Positions 1 to 8,149 of a stretch of DNA of 64,000 bases are shown piece after piece. The notes under the pieces are model-generated. The model saw only the letters and a program-made list of their open reading frames with translations. It did no database searches and had not been told where the DNA came from. How positions within the stretch are numbered: position 1 is the stretch's first letter; each line of letters opens with the position of its first letter. The DNA lies in the NCBI GenBank assembly GCA_902527105.1, contig CABZNT010000003.1:1-64000 (forward strand). The letters run 5' to 3'. The translations under genes and the position numbers were made by a program. The DNA is from an uncultured Prochlorococcus sp. GTDB lineage: Bacteria; Cyanobacteriota; Cyanobacteriia; PCC-6307; Cyanobiaceae.

Positions 1-959
1 TTTAATAAAAAAATCCATAATCTTTTTGTCAATAGTGGAACAGGTCTACTATTAATAAGATTTACCTTACCTTTATTAAATCTTAAATAATTAACTTTTT
101 CTTTTAACTCCTTATGACTTAAAGAAGACCATTTAATGATTAGATTAAATTTATATTTTTGGCTATAAAGTTCCCTTGCTGCAATTGATGAAAGTTTTAA
201 TACCGCTGGCCCACTAAACCCCCAATGCGTTATTAGTAAATCGCCTCTATTTTGAAAATTCTTATTGTGTAATTTAATTTCTATATCTATGCCCTTTATC
301 GATACCCCACTACATTCATCCAAATTTGGTTCTTTTGTAGAAAAAGTAAAGAGCGATGGTACAGGTTTAACAATGGTGTGTCCAAGATTTTGAGCTAATT
401 TATATCCGCTTGGATTACCTCCAGTTGAAAGAATAATATTTTTTGCAGTTACCTTTGCTTTTTTAAGACTAAAAATATTGAATATATTATCTGGAGTTTT
501 TGAAATTTCTTTTACAAAAAATTTTGTTAATATCTCTACGTTTTTTGATAAAGCACTTTTTCTCAAACAATCAATAACATCTGAAGAAGAATTAGATACT
601 GGAAAAACTCTTAGATCTTCCTCAATTTTTAATTTTAACCCTTTTTTCTCAAACCAATCATATACATCTCCCGCGGCAAAACGATTAAATGATTCCAAGA
701 GCTGAATTCCACCTCTGGGGTAATTCTCAACTAGTTCATTCGGTATCCATGTCGCATTAGTGACGTTACATCTTCCCCCTCCACTAATCCTTACTTTCTC
801 CATAAGTTTTGAAGTGCCTTCAAGAATTATTATTTTTTTTACTCCATTTTCAGCAGCAGTTATTGCTGTCATAAAACCAGCTGCACCGCCTCCAACAACA
901 GCTAAATCAAAAGGTTCCAAAAACTTATCATTCAATATGCTTCTATTTGATAATAGCAA
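1..959 (-). CDS. NAD(P)/FAD-dependent oxidoreductase, HI0933/BaiN-like (3' end outside window)
   Basis: The reverse strand is open from about 959 to the window edge, so the C-terminus is missing. Near the N-terminus it reads VVGGGAAGFMTA, a Rossmann-type FAD-binding GxGxxG-like loop, followed by a KVRISGGGRCNVTNA block. That block is the hallmark of the HI0933/YhiN flavoprotein family (also called aminoacetone-oxidase-like or BaiN-like); a later STGGNPSGYKLA segment also fits. The family binds FAD and probably NAD(P); substrate is unknown. No ATG precedes the FAD motif in frame. TTG codons at 959 and 935 are the candidate starts, and 959 is only a guess. Confidence 0.85.
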   Translation of the reverse strand, partial: MLLSNRSILNDKFLEPFDLAVVGGGAAGFMTAITAAENGVKKIIILEGTSKLMEKVRISGGGRCNVTNATWIPNELVENYPRGGIQLLESFNRFAAGDVYDWFEKKGLKLKIEEDLRVFPVSNSSSDVIDCLRKSALSKNVEILTKFFVKEISKTPDNIFNIFSLKKAKVTAKNIILSTGGNPSGYKLAQNLGHTIVKPVPSLFTFSTKEPNLDECSGVSIKGIDIEIKLHNKNFQNRGDLLITHWGFSGPAVLKLSSIAARELYSQKYKFNLIIKWSSLSHKELKEKVNYLRFNKGKVNLINSRPVPLLTKRLWIFLL

Positions 960-1099
960 GTAGTTATAAAGAAAAATTATTCAAAAAACTATCAAAAAAA
1001 TAAATAAAAAACTTCATAATAAATAGCTGCAATTAACTAATTTTTAAATATCAAAAAAAAATCAACGCAGTCGTTATTTTTATGCTTTAACTTAATTAA

Positions 1100-1336
1100 A
1101 TGAGTCTAATATTTTCTTACGTCAAATATTCTGAGGCCAGTTTTCCCATGACTGGTCAATATACGGCTCTTCTTTTAATAACTTCTATTATTTGGGTTTT
1201 ACTTTGGTTTGGTTACAGACAAAACAAGATAAATGATGAGATCAAGAAAAAAGAAAAAGAAGAAAGAATTAATGCGAAAGTTCAAAGAAGAAAGAAGTTA
1301 GAAAGTTTATACCCTAGTAATAAAAAAACTGTTTAG
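1100..1336 (+). CDS. Small single-pass membrane protein, unknown function
   Basis: Encodes up to 78 residues: a short N-terminal stretch, one hydrophobic helix (about residues 20-37, ending in WFGYR), then a highly charged Lys/Glu tail that looks helical. A second Met at residue 17 (position 1148) sits just before the helix and may be the true start. I do not recognise the family. The architecture, one helix plus a basic cytoplasmic tail, is common among small picocyanobacterial proteins. Confidence 0.6.
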   Translation: MSLIFSYVKYSEASFPMTGQYTALLLITSIIWVLLWFGYRQNKINDEIKKKEKEERINAKVQRRKKLESLYPSNKKTV

Positions 1337-1361
1337 AATAAAAAAATTATTTTAAGTAAAT

Positions 1362-1460
1362 ATGAAAAAAAATAATTTCAAATCACTAATTCAGTACTTA
1401 CCAGGGATTTTGATTCTTATTTATGTATTCTTTTTAGCATTTACTCAATTTATAAAATAA
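1362..1460 (+). CDS. Tiny membrane protein (32 aa), unknown
   Basis: ATG at 1362 to TAA at 1460. Five to six basic and polar residues (MKKNNFK) precede one hydrophobic helix (LPGILILIYVFFLAF). It lies 25 bp after the previous small membrane gene and 21 bp before the EamA permease, on the same strand, so the three may be co-transcribed. No function can be assigned. Confidence 0.5.
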   Translation: MKKNNFKSLIQYLPGILILIYVFFLAFTQFIK

Positions 1461-1481
1461 AATTTCTAAAAATTACTCGTT

Positions 1482-2354
1482 TTGATTGGAATCCTATCTG
1501 CTTTTGGAGCTGCTGCATCATGGACTTATGCCTGCTTTATTTGGCGCTCGCAAACTCAGAAATATAAAACAATAGATATTAATTTAATAAAAAATATAAT
1601 AGCTTTTTTAGTTTTTACACCTGCCTTTATAAATATTAGTTCTACAATTGAATTAAAAGACATCTTTATCCTATTAGTTAGTGGAATAATAGGTATTGGT
1701 TTAGGTGATACTTTCTACCTAAAGTCATTACAAACAATCGGCACAAGAAAAACTTTATCTGTAGAAACTCTTTCTCCGTTAATGGCTGCTTTTTCAGGGG
1801 AAATTTTTATTAATGAAGATTTAACAATTAAATCATGGGTTGGGGTAATCATAGTATCGATTTCGCTATTCATAATTCTCAAAAAAGGAAATAATTTTAA
1901 AGATGAAAACTCACCTTTCTCAGAAAAAAATAATTTTAAGATTTTTGCTTTTCCTTTTTTATCAGTTTTATGTGCTGTTCTTGGAGGCCTTTTTTCAAGG
2001 ATGGTTTTCCTGCAAAGCAATTTATCACCTTTCATTACAACTGAGATAAGGTTATTAGGTGCAATAATTTTTTTAATAACTTTAAAAGGGTTTAAGATCA
2101 ATTTTTTCTTAAAAAACATAGAAAAAAAAGAACAAAAAAGATTTTTGCTTTCAATACTTCTTGGAACGAATATAGGAATATTGCTACAACAAATTGTATT
2201 TAAAACTCTCCCCATAGGAATAGGTTGGGCATTATTAAGCACATCTCCAGTAATTTCTTTATTTTTCGCTAAAAATGAAGAAAGAGAAATTACCAAAAAA
2301 ATAATATTTTTTACTTGTTTTTTATTGTTTGGCTTAACATTAATAACTATTTAA
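1482..2354 (+). CDS. EamA/DMT-superfamily permease
   Basis: 290 residues with about ten hydrophobic helices in two similar halves, the usual EamA (drug/metabolite transporter) layout. The first half contains GIGLGDTFYLKSLQTIGTRK followed by SVETLSPLMAAFSGE; the second half has the equivalent GIGWALLSTSPVISL near the end. Substrate cannot be told from sequence; members move amino acids, nucleotides or metabolites across the inner membrane. The start is TTG at 1482 because no upstream ATG exists; the reading begins directly with the first helix. Confidence 0.85.
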   Translation: MIGILSAFGAAASWTYACFIWRSQTQKYKTIDINLIKNIIAFLVFTPAFINISSTIELKDIFILLVSGIIGIGLGDTFYLKSLQTIGTRKTLSVETLSPLMAAFSGEIFINEDLTIKSWVGVIIVSISLFIILKKGNNFKDENSPFSEKNNFKIFAFPFLSVLCAVLGGLFSRMVFLQSNLSPFITTEIRLLGAIIFLITLKGFKINFFLKNIEKKEQKRFLLSILLGTNIGILLQQIVFKTLPIGIGWALLSTSPVISLFFAKNEEREITKKIIFFTCFLLFGLTLITI

Positions 2355-2431
2355 TCTAAGAGTTAATGTAATAAATACTCATGTTAATAGAAATCAGATT
2401 GAATAAAATTATGATGTAAAAACTTTGAAAA

Positions 2432-2548
2432 ATGAAAATTTTAAAGAAAAAAAGACTTGGAACATTTGAGGTTTATTTTATTTTTTTAAGCTGTATTTAT
2501 GTAGGATTTATAGGTTATAAATCTCTAATAAATATTTTATTTACTTGA
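2432..2548 (+). CDS. Tiny membrane protein (38 aa), unknown
   Basis: ATG at 2432, TGA at 2546-2548. A basic N-terminus (MKILKKKRLG) precedes one long hydrophobic helix of about 22 residues. Its last five codons lie inside the first copy of a 37-bp tandem duplication, and it converges on the small reverse-strand gene at 2588-2722. Confidence 0.5.
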   Translation: MKILKKKRLGTFEVYFIFLSCIYVGFIGYKSLINILFT

Positions 2549-2607
2549 GATTAATTAATTCTTTGGAATGATTTTATTTACTTGAGATTAATTAATTCTT
2601 TGGAATG
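2534..2607. repeat. Perfect 37-bp tandem duplication (two copies)
   Basis: Copy 1 is 2534-2570 and copy 2 is 2571-2607; both read ATTTTATTTACTTGAGATTA onward and the match runs on four bases past copy 2. Copy 1 carries the 3' end and stop of the forward small gene; copy 2 carries the 3' end and stop of the convergent reverse gene. Each copy also holds a relic of the other gene's end. Confidence 0.95.
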
Positions 2608-2722
2608 ATTTAATCAACTTACCTCCATCTTGATCATCATCATCGTTTGACGAGAAAAAAATAAAAAATATCCCAAGAGAAGCTATAGATAATGAAATTG
2701 ACAATACAGAAAGCTCGTCCAT
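2588..2722 (-). CDS. Tiny membrane protein with DxDxDG-like acidic loop (44 aa)
   Basis: ATG at 2722, TAA at 2588-2590. Residues 4-24 are a hydrophobic helix, followed directly by an acidic segment NDDDDQDGG (residues 26-34) containing a DxDxDG pattern (D28, D30, D32, G33), then a basic tail. The same DDQDGGxLI string recurs in the forward gene at 3857-4036, about 1.2 kb away, so the two appear to be related. DxDxDG resembles calcium-binding loops; that role is inference only. Confidence 0.6.
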   Translation of the reverse strand: MDELSVLSISLSIASLGIFFIFFSSNDDDDQDGGKLIKSFQRIN

Positions 2723-2839
2723 AAATTTTAATTTTTTTTATGATAAACCAAAAAAAATAAAAGACAGTAAACAAATACACATTCTTGCAAATATAAATTT
2801 CCTTTATTTGTAAAATGAAAAAAATATTCGAATTATTTC

Positions 2840-3115
2840 GTGAAAGTTATAATCACTTCCCCTTGTAGTGCAAGCACAATAATTCAGTATGGAATAAAAA
2901 GTTGGCCTATTTGGGAATGTGAGCCAAGTAAATTTCAATGGAATTACGATGATAAAGAAATTTGCTTAATTATTGAAGGCCAAGCGAAAATTAGTACGAA
3001 AAACGGTGACATTTATTTTATTAAAGCTGGAGATCTTGTTGAGTTTCCTGCTGGACTTTACTGCGAATGGGAAATAACTAAAAGTATTAAAAAACATTAT
3101 CGATTGGGCAGCTAG
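2840..3115 (+). CDS. Small cupin-domain protein (cupin_3 / DUF861 type)
   Basis: 91 residues, a single minimal cupin barrel. Typical pieces are WPIWECEPSKFQW, EICLIIEGQAKI, and GDLVEFPAGLYCEWEI, matching the DUF861/cupin_3 pattern. Metal-binding histidines of classic cupins are largely absent, as often in this subfamily. Substrate unknown. The start is GTG at 2840; there is no in-frame ATG nearby. Confidence 0.8.
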   Translation: MKVIITSPCSASTIIQYGIKSWPIWECEPSKFQWNYDDKEICLIIEGQAKISTKNGDIYFIKAGDLVEFPAGLYCEWEITKSIKKHYRLGS

Positions 3116-3207
3116 ATTTAAGAAATAAGATTTTTTCTTTCTTTACTGCTAAGTCAATGCAGATAAAATATGGTTAATAAATAATTTTCAAAAGGGGAAC
3201 TAATATT

Positions 3208-3378
3208 ATGCCTTTTACTGATCAAGAATATTTTGAGGTTATTGAAAAAAACGAAATAGTAAAAAAAGCTTTTGAAAATATTAAGCAAATTTGCATAGAT
3301 TTGCAAAAACAAACAAATTGTCCTGAAGAGGATCTAAAAGATTTTCTTGAGTTTATTTCTAAACAATGGAATAAGTAA
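3208..3378 (+). CDS. Small acidic helical protein (56 aa), unknown
   Basis: ATG at 3208 with a good Shine-Dalgarno AAGGGGA about 10 bases upstream, stop TAA at 3376. The product is charged and predicted helical, with two cysteines (C29, C38) about nine residues apart. No recognisable family. Confidence 0.6.
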   Translation: MPFTDQEYFEVIEKNEIVKKAFENIKQICIDLQKQTNCPEEDLKDFLEFISKQWNK

Positions 3379-3443
3379 TAATTAAAAAGCCTTTCAGAAT
3401 ACTAGATTTAAAATCTTTATTTAGTTTTCTCACAGAATCAGCT

Positions 3444-3575
3444 CTAATCTAATTCCTTTTTTGGTTTTGTATTGATACTGGAAGTTCCCTTAGCGGCAGA
3501 AACAAAGAAAAAGAAGCCTACAATTCCTGATATACCAAATATCGCAGCCAAAGGATCAAAAGTGAAAGAAAACAT
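3444..3575 (-). CDS. Tiny membrane protein (43 aa), unknown
   Basis: Starting at ATG 3575 the product begins MFSFTFDPLAAIFGISGIVG, with one hydrophobic helix (about residues 9-27) and a short basic tail ending PKKELD. An in-frame ATG at 3626 would add 17 poorly structured residues; I prefer 3575 because the compact protein begins there. Function unknown. Confidence 0.6.
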   Translation of the reverse strand: MFSFTFDPLAAIFGISGIVGFFFFVSAAKGTSSINTKPKKELD

Positions 3576-3856
3576 AGAATTTATAAAATCAAGATAAATA
3601 ATAGTTTTTGAATCAAAATTGTACAATTATTGTTAAGTATAAAAAATAACAATAACGCGATTCATTATGTCATTATTAGTTTCTTATAAGGTTCAACAAA
3701 ATTATTATTCACATTCATATTGAAGAATAAAAATATCAATAAAAACTAAAGATTTATTCGTGCGACAGAGAAAAGTTTAAAAAATATTTATAAAAATATT
3801 GAATGACACTTTCCGGAGGATCCACAATTGTTGTTTCTTTAGATTAATATCTGACC

Positions 3857-4036
3857 ATGACAGATTTTTTCTCATCATCTTCAGCAGTAAGTCCTTTTAC
3901 AGCAATATTATGGTGTCTTTATCCAATAGCTGTACTTGTAATCATTGAGTTACTTCTAGGGGGTGGATTCGATGATGATAACGATGACCAAGATGGCGGA
4001 ATGCTTATACCTGCTTACTCTAGATCTGACGTTTGA
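3857..4036 (+). CDS. Small membrane protein with acidic DxDxDG-like loop (59 aa)
   Basis: ATG at 3857, TGA at 4034. One hydrophobic helix (about 13-34) is followed by GGGFDDDNDDQDGGMLIP (35-52). The segment NDDQDG fits a calcium-loop-like [DN]xDxDG pattern. It shares DDQDGGxLI with the product of 2588-2722. The hydrophobic helix plus acidic loop suggests a membrane-anchored peptide with a metal-binding or complex-docking tail; function unknown. Confidence 0.7.
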   Translation: MTDFFSSSSAVSPFTAILWCLYPIAVLVIIELLLGGGFDDDNDDQDGGMLIPAYSRSDV

Positions 4037-4081
4037 AATTTCTTAGACTTTAAATTATAATCTCTGAAAAATTTCAGTAAA

Positions 4082-4222
4082 TTGCTTGACAATATTGATA
4101 CAACTCATATTTCCCTAATCACACTTACCATTCTTATCGTTTCCTCTCTATCTTGGCTTGTCTTGAGAACCCTTAAAGAAGGTAGAAAGGCTTTAACAGA
4201 TATAAACAAGGATAAATCGTAA
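4082..4222 (+). CDS. Tiny membrane protein (46 aa), unknown
   Basis: TTG at 4082 to TAA at 4222. One hydrophobic helix (about residues 11-29) is followed by a basic, helical tail (RTLKEGRKALTDINKDKS). There is no ATG in frame, so the start is uncertain, but the helix-plus-charged-tail composition argues for a real gene. Confidence 0.45.
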   Translation: MLDNIDTTHISLITLTILIVSSLSWLVLRTLKEGRKALTDINKDKS

Positions 4223-4335
4223 AAAACTTAAATAAATACTAGAATTTCAAGGATTCCTAAGTTAAACAACTACAAATACATAGTAGTTCCTTTTTGTGAC
4301 GGGGCTCTCCTACTAAATTACTTTAATAAATAAAA

Positions 4336-4431
4336 ATGCATCTAAATTCTTTACTTTATATTTGTTCTATATCTTTATTCATTTATATAATGGCGCTATT
4401 TTGGAGAGACTTGCCAAATCAAAAAAAGTAA
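4336..4431 (+). CDS. Tiny membrane peptide (31 aa), unknown
   Basis: ATG 4336 to TAA 4431. Hydrophobic helix through residues 5-23 and a short polar end (RDLPNQKK). Nothing further can be assigned. Confidence 0.4.
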   Translation: MHLNSLLYICSISLFIYIMALFWRDLPNQKK

Positions 4432-4510
4432 ATAATTAATATTAAATTTATTGCTTATTAAAATCAATTGAGTTATTAATTAAATATTGGATTTAATTTT
4501 TTTTATATAA

Positions 4511-4675
4511 ATGCTGAAAGAATCTTCAAATAACAACAACAAAAGTATATTCTCACAGACTTCTAGTATTGCAAAAGAAAAGATGATTTGCAAAGACGGA
4601 TTCTGTTCATTACCAAATCAAGATGAAACCCCAAAACAAGATTCAAATGATATGAATTTATTTGATCCTATTTAG
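4511..4675 (+). CDS. Small cysteine-pair protein (54 aa), unknown
   Basis: ATG 4511 to TAG 4675. The N-terminal half is Asn/Ser-rich; the centre carries MICKDGFCSLPNQDE with a C-x4-C pair, and the end is acidic. No membrane segment. I believe small proteins with this CKDGFCSLP core occur in other picocyanobacteria, but cannot confirm it here. Confidence 0.55.
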   Translation: MLKESSNNNNKSIFSQTSSIAKEKMICKDGFCSLPNQDETPKQDSNDMNLFDPI

Positions 4676-4743
4676 TAAATAAATAATATTTTGATAAATT
4701 GAAGATTAAATTGATAATGGTAAATTCTTTGAATTTTTAATTT

Positions 4744-5079
4744 ATGCTTAATGACTTTTTAAAAGCATATAAAGAGTTTTGGATCAAAGCTACAGACTTC
4801 AAAGGATTCACGTCTCGATCGGATTGGTGGTTAGTTCAACTAGCGAATCTTATAATTTCTTTCCTAACTATCCCAATATTTTTAAAAACTTTTGGTTTCA
4901 ATGCTTATGGAATGGCTTGTATCATTCCTCAAATAGCTATTGATATAAGAAGAATCAAAGATTTTGGCAAAGATTGGAAATGGATCTTTATTAATTTAAT
5001 ACCTATCTTCGGATGGATCTTATGGTTCATCTGGTTAGGCTTTGGTAAGACTGGTAATGGGAAAAATAAACTTATATAG
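4744..5079 (+). CDS. DUF805-family membrane protein
   Basis: 111 residues with the DUF805 (YhaH-like) layout: an N-terminal FLKAYKEFWIKATDFKGFTSRSDWW-type region (residues 5-29), two hydrophobic segments, then the conserved RRIKDFGKDWKW stretch (about residues 79-90) and a C-terminal membrane helix ending in GKTGNGKN. Family members are small inner-membrane proteins of unknown function. The ATG start at 4744 gives normal family length. Confidence 0.85.
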   Translation: MLNDFLKAYKEFWIKATDFKGFTSRSDWWLVQLANLIISFLTIPIFLKTFGFNAYGMACIIPQIAIDIRRIKDFGKDWKWIFINLIPIFGWILWFIWLGFGKTGNGKNKLI

Positions 5080-5090
5080 AAATTAACTCT

Positions 5091-5408
5091 TTATTTTTTT
5101 CTTTTTTTAAAATCTACAAATCTTACTTTGTTTCTTAACCCTATTTGTTTTTCAAGAATTCTAAACACATGCATCTCGCATTCTGTTAATTTAAGAAACT
5201 GATCTAGTGTATCTTTATCTTCTTCATCAAAATTCTCGAAAACTTCTGAAATAGCAATACTATTACTAGAAATAAAATCCTCTGCAACATCTTTTGGATT
5301 TTTACCTGATTCGAAATCCTGAAAAGCTTCATAAGAATTAAGTTCTCTCGTTAACCATTTAAACCATGGTTCATTTTTATTATGTTTTTTATTTATGATT
5401 TTCTTCAT
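5091..5408 (-). CDS. Conserved-looking hypothetical protein (105 aa)
   Basis: ATG at 5408, stop at 5091, convergent with the DUF805 gene 12 bp away. The product is soluble, acidic in the middle (NFDEEDKDTLDQFLKL) and basic at both ends, with no membrane segment. The helical middle and balanced composition look like a real protein. No family recognised. Confidence 0.6.
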   Translation of the reverse strand: MKKIINKKHNKNEPWFKWLTRELNSYEAFQDFESGKNPKDVAEDFISSNSIAISEVFENFDEEDKDTLDQFLKLTECEMHVFRILEKQIGLRNKVRFVDFKKRKK

Positions 5409-5618
5409 GAAAAATTTTTTACTAGTTTAATCATTATTAGTTATTCATTCTTTGACAGCTGTACAAATACTTATTTTAAAAATTTAATTAAAGATTAACC
5501 TTATTAATTTTTTACAAAATAACTAGCAAAATTACCATACAGCTTCGTAAAGAATAAGTATTTATTACTCATTTTTTTGTTTATGAGATAGCTAGAATTC
5601 AATCTTTAGTAAAGTACA

Positions 5619-5837
5619 TTGTCAATTCCATTTTACGACTTTCCTTCATCTCCAATTTTAATAATTGGTGCTCTTGGCATTGCAGTAGCGATATCAGTTT
5701 TTTTTGTCTCCTACCAAAAATATTTCAATTCTCCTTTGAACAAAGAGCTTGCAGAAAAGAAAAAAGCCTTAATTAAGGAACAAAAAGAATTAAATGAAAG
5801 ATTAGAAAAAATAGAACAAGATTTAAAAAATTTATAA
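5619..5837 (+). CDS. Membrane-anchored coiled-coil protein (72 aa)
   Basis: One hydrophobic helix (about residues 10-30) followed by a Lys/Glu-rich segment (KELAEKKKALIKEQKELNER, residues 41-60, and on to the end) with heptad-like Leu spacing, so a short coiled coil is likely. Start codon is TTG at 5619. Unknown function; could tether or organise a partner at the membrane. Confidence 0.6.
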   Translation: MSIPFYDFPSSPILIIGALGIAVAISVFFVSYQKYFNSPLNKELAEKKKALIKEQKELNERLEKIEQDLKNL

Positions 5838-5923
5838 AAAAAATACTCTTAATAGAGATGAGTTAATGATCTCGAATTCAAGACCTTAATTTTTTAAACA
5901 GGAATTTTGGTCTATAAGGAGTT

Positions 5924-6079
5924 ATGGATAAAGATCATCTTATTGAGTTAATTTCTAATAGTCTTCTTTACGAGAGTAAAAATTCTGACTCTAATAGGAA
6001 TCTCAGTGACTTTAAAAATTACTTAGAAAAATTAAATCTAGATCAATTGAGAACTATGTCTAAAGAATTTATTCTTTAG
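5924..6079 (+). CDS. Small soluble protein (51 aa), unknown
   Basis: ATG at 5924 preceded by an AAGGAG Shine-Dalgarno with 4-base spacing; TAG at 6077. Charged, helical, with LEKLNLDQLRTMSKEFIL at the C-terminus. It precedes the first desaturase by 81 bp on the same strand. Confidence 0.6.
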   Translation: MDKDHLIELISNSLLYESKNSDSNRNLSDFKNYLEKLNLDQLRTMSKEFIL

Positions 6080-6160
6080 TATAATTTTTAAGATTTTTAA
6101 TTGTTTATTAAATAATCAATACTTTTTAAAAATTGTTAATATCAAAAAAATAAGATAAAT

Positions 6161-7267
6161 ATGCTTAAAGTAAATAGAAGTGATTTTTTAATAAAGCCAT
6201 TTTTAAAAAGAAATAATATTAGAGCTTCTTATCAAATTATTTCTACCATCGTCCCAATAATTGCAATTTGGTTAACTATCTATCACATAATAAATCAACC
6301 ATTTTCATTATTGTTTAAAGGATTTCTATTAATACCTTTTATAGTTCTCCTGACACTATTTTCATCTAGAACATTTTCATTAATGCATGATTGCGGCCAT
6401 AATTCTCTTTTTACAAAAAGGAAATTAAACCGCTTCTTTGGATTTTTACTTGGCTTGGTTAATGGTATTCCCCAGAAGTCATGGTCAATTGATCATGCAT
6501 TTCATCACAGAAATAATGGAAATTGGGAAATTTACAAAGGGCCGATTGATGTTTTAAGTCTTGAAGATTATGAATCCCTTACTAAAAGAGAGCAAATATT
6601 TTACAAATTAAGTCGAAACTGGATGATGCTTTTCCCTGGCGGTTTTTTTTACCTAGTTTTAAAACCTAGATTAGGTCTTGTTATTATTATTTTTAATTTA
6701 AGTAAAGATATATTGGAAGAGACTTTTATCAAAATAAAAAACAGAGAAATTTCTCAACTACTTACTATTAAATCTAGAGTCAAACCACCTTTTTCTGATT
6801 ATGGAGATAATTTCAGTGAACTATGTGAATTAATAATCAATAACATAGTAGTAATAATTGGGTGGATTTTTATGTGTAAATGGTTGGGGGTAGTTTTTTT
6901 CTTTTCATTTTATTCCATTGTATTAACCTTTTCAGCAGCAATTTTAATATGCGTTTTTTTCGTACAACATAATTACGAAAATACATATGCTAGAAATACA
7001 AAAAATTGGGATCTCATCGATGGAGCTATTTTAGGTAGTAGTAATTTAGATATCCCTAATTGGCTAAATTGGTTTTTAGCAGACATATCATTTCACAGCA
7101 TTCATCATCTCTCTGAGAGAATACCAAATTACAACTTAAGAGCTTGTCATAAAGCAAACATTCATCTACTCCAACAATCAAAGTTCTTAAAATTGAGCGA
7201 TTTTTCAAACTGCTTCAAATATATTATTTGGGATAATAAAAATGAAAAATTAATTCCTATAAGTTAA
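6161..7267 (+). CDS. Membrane fatty acid desaturase (type-2 family)
   Basis: 368 residues with four to five membrane segments and the three histidine boxes of the di-iron membrane desaturases: HDCGH (76-80), HAFHH (112-116) and HSIHH (312-316), plus an extra HN pair at 270-271. These ligate two irons for O2-dependent introduction of double bonds into acyl lipids, with electrons from ferredoxin in cyanobacteria. The segment after box 2 (NNGNWEIYKGP) sets it apart from the DesA-like gene at 8909. The exact regiospecificity is not predictable. ATG start at 6161. Confidence 0.85.
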   Translation: MLKVNRSDFLIKPFLKRNNIRASYQIISTIVPIIAIWLTIYHIINQPFSLLFKGFLLIPFIVLLTLFSSRTFSLMHDCGHNSLFTKRKLNRFFGFLLGLVNGIPQKSWSIDHAFHHRNNGNWEIYKGPIDVLSLEDYESLTKREQIFYKLSRNWMMLFPGGFFYLVLKPRLGLVIIIFNLSKDILEETFIKIKNREISQLLTIKSRVKPPFSDYGDNFSELCELIINNIVVIIGWIFMCKWLGVVFFFSFYSIVLTFSAAILICVFFVQHNYENTYARNTKNWDLIDGAILGSSNLDIPNWLNWFLADISFHSIHHLSERIPNYNLRACHKANIHLLQQSKFLKLSDFSNCFKYIIWDNKNEKLIPIS

Positions 7268-7270
7268 TAC

Positions 7271-7423
7271 CTAATTCAACCTTCTTCTCAATTTTCTTTT
7301 TATTGGAATACTGCTATAGGAATGAGTACCAATAGATGGAGGCAAGTCATTTTTTAAAGGATGCATAAAAGCATTTGCCATACTCTCTAACATTTTCGAA
7401 AGCCAATTAATTAATGATTTCAT
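7271..7423 (-). CDS. Small hypothetical protein (50 aa)
   Basis: ATG at 7423, stop at 7271, convergent with the desaturase (3-bp gap). The N-terminal half is an amphipathic helix (MKSLINWLSKMLESMANAFM), the middle has Pro-rich NDLPPSIGTHSYSSIP, and the end is strongly basic (KRKLRRRLN). Family not assigned. The amphipathic helix with a basic tail suggests peripheral membrane or nucleic-acid contact, but that is speculation. Confidence 0.6.
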   Translation of the reverse strand: MKSLINWLSKMLESMANAFMHPLKNDLPPSIGTHSYSSIPIKRKLRRRLN

Positions 7424-7475
7424 TTGAAAATCTAAAAGTGTACTTTTTTATCTTCTAACTAAATTACTGAAAAGT

Positions 7476-7501
7476 AAATCAGTCTTTATGCTGATTTTTT
7501 T
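7476..7501 (+). terminator. Intrinsic terminator-like hairpin
   Basis: Stem AAATCAG / CTGATTT (7 bp) with an 8-base loop, followed by T residues. It lies about 210 bp after the desaturase stop; the only gene between is on the other strand, so it would end the desaturase transcript. Confidence 0.45.
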
Positions 7502-7712
7502 GAAAGATTAACTTTTAAAATTAATATTAAATAATCAAAAGTATTTTTTTCTTTTATTTTTTAAAAGGATAATAATACTAATTTTTTAAAGGCAAACTAG
7601 GTTAAATAAAGCTTTAGGAAATAATACTTATTTTTTCTAATTCACTTAATAAATTAAATTATTGAACATAAATTCGTGCTATATCTCTATTCCAAATAAA
7701 TTAGACAATATT

Positions 7713-7871
7713 ATGAATGATTCATTTGCTTCTACCAACCAGAACATAGAAACAGATTCTATTAATTCATATTTTGAGTGTATTACTGAGTGCAGTATTG
7801 TGGATGGTCATCAAGAATGTATTACTCGTTGTTTAGAAGTTCATTTAAAGGGGGGTGAGCAAAATGAATAA
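7713..7871 (+). CDS. Twin CX3C micro-protein (52 aa)
   Basis: From ATG 7713 the product has two CX3C motifs (CITEC and CITRC) separated by eight residues, in an acidic helical context. A TTG at 7662 would add 17 residues. Twin CX3C is the layout of disulphide- or metal-stabilised helical hairpins. A similar twin CX3C protein is encoded on the reverse strand at 24879-25079. The stop overlaps the next start by 8 bp, which points to translational coupling. Confidence 0.6.
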   Translation: MNDSFASTNQNIETDSINSYFECITECSIVDGHQECITRCLEVHLKGGEQNE

Positions 7872-8016
7872 AAAAAATTCACCTCAAAGGAAAACAACTT
7901 TAAAATGGAACTCGAATGGAGAGCTTTCCGAAATTGATATGTTAAGAATTTTAGAAAAGATTTCATCTCATGATCTTAATCAATGTGAATTAACATGCGA
8001 TTCTGATACGAATTAA
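7864..8016 (+). CDS. Small protein with C-x3-C tail (50 aa)
   Basis: ATG at 7864 lies inside the 3' end of the twin CX3C gene, with GGGG of that gene's last codons as a ready Shine-Dalgarno (AAAGGGGGGTGAGC). The product is basic at the N-terminus and ends in NQCELTCDSDTN, another C-x3-C pair. The coupling suggests the two cysteine-pair proteins act together. Confidence 0.6.
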   Translation: MNKKNSPQRKTTLKWNSNGELSEIDMLRILEKISSHDLNQCELTCDSDTN

Positions 8017-8149
8017 GTTGAGTTTTTCAATATATTTACCAATACTGCTGATAAAAAGCAGCTTATGGGATTTTTGTAAGATATCAATTTTAATTAACCA
8101 GATTTCATTCAAGATTTAGAAGATTTTCGAAATATATTAGGTTTTGTTT

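Noticed and set aside
478-963. Two forward reading frames over the first kilobase
   Set aside because: They lie antisense to the FAD oxidoreductase, whose reverse-strand motifs (GGGAAGF, ISGGGRCN) are clear.
8045-8061. Short hairpin CTGCT/AGCAG after the C-x3-C gene
   Set aside because: Five base pairs without a following T-run; too weak to call a terminator.
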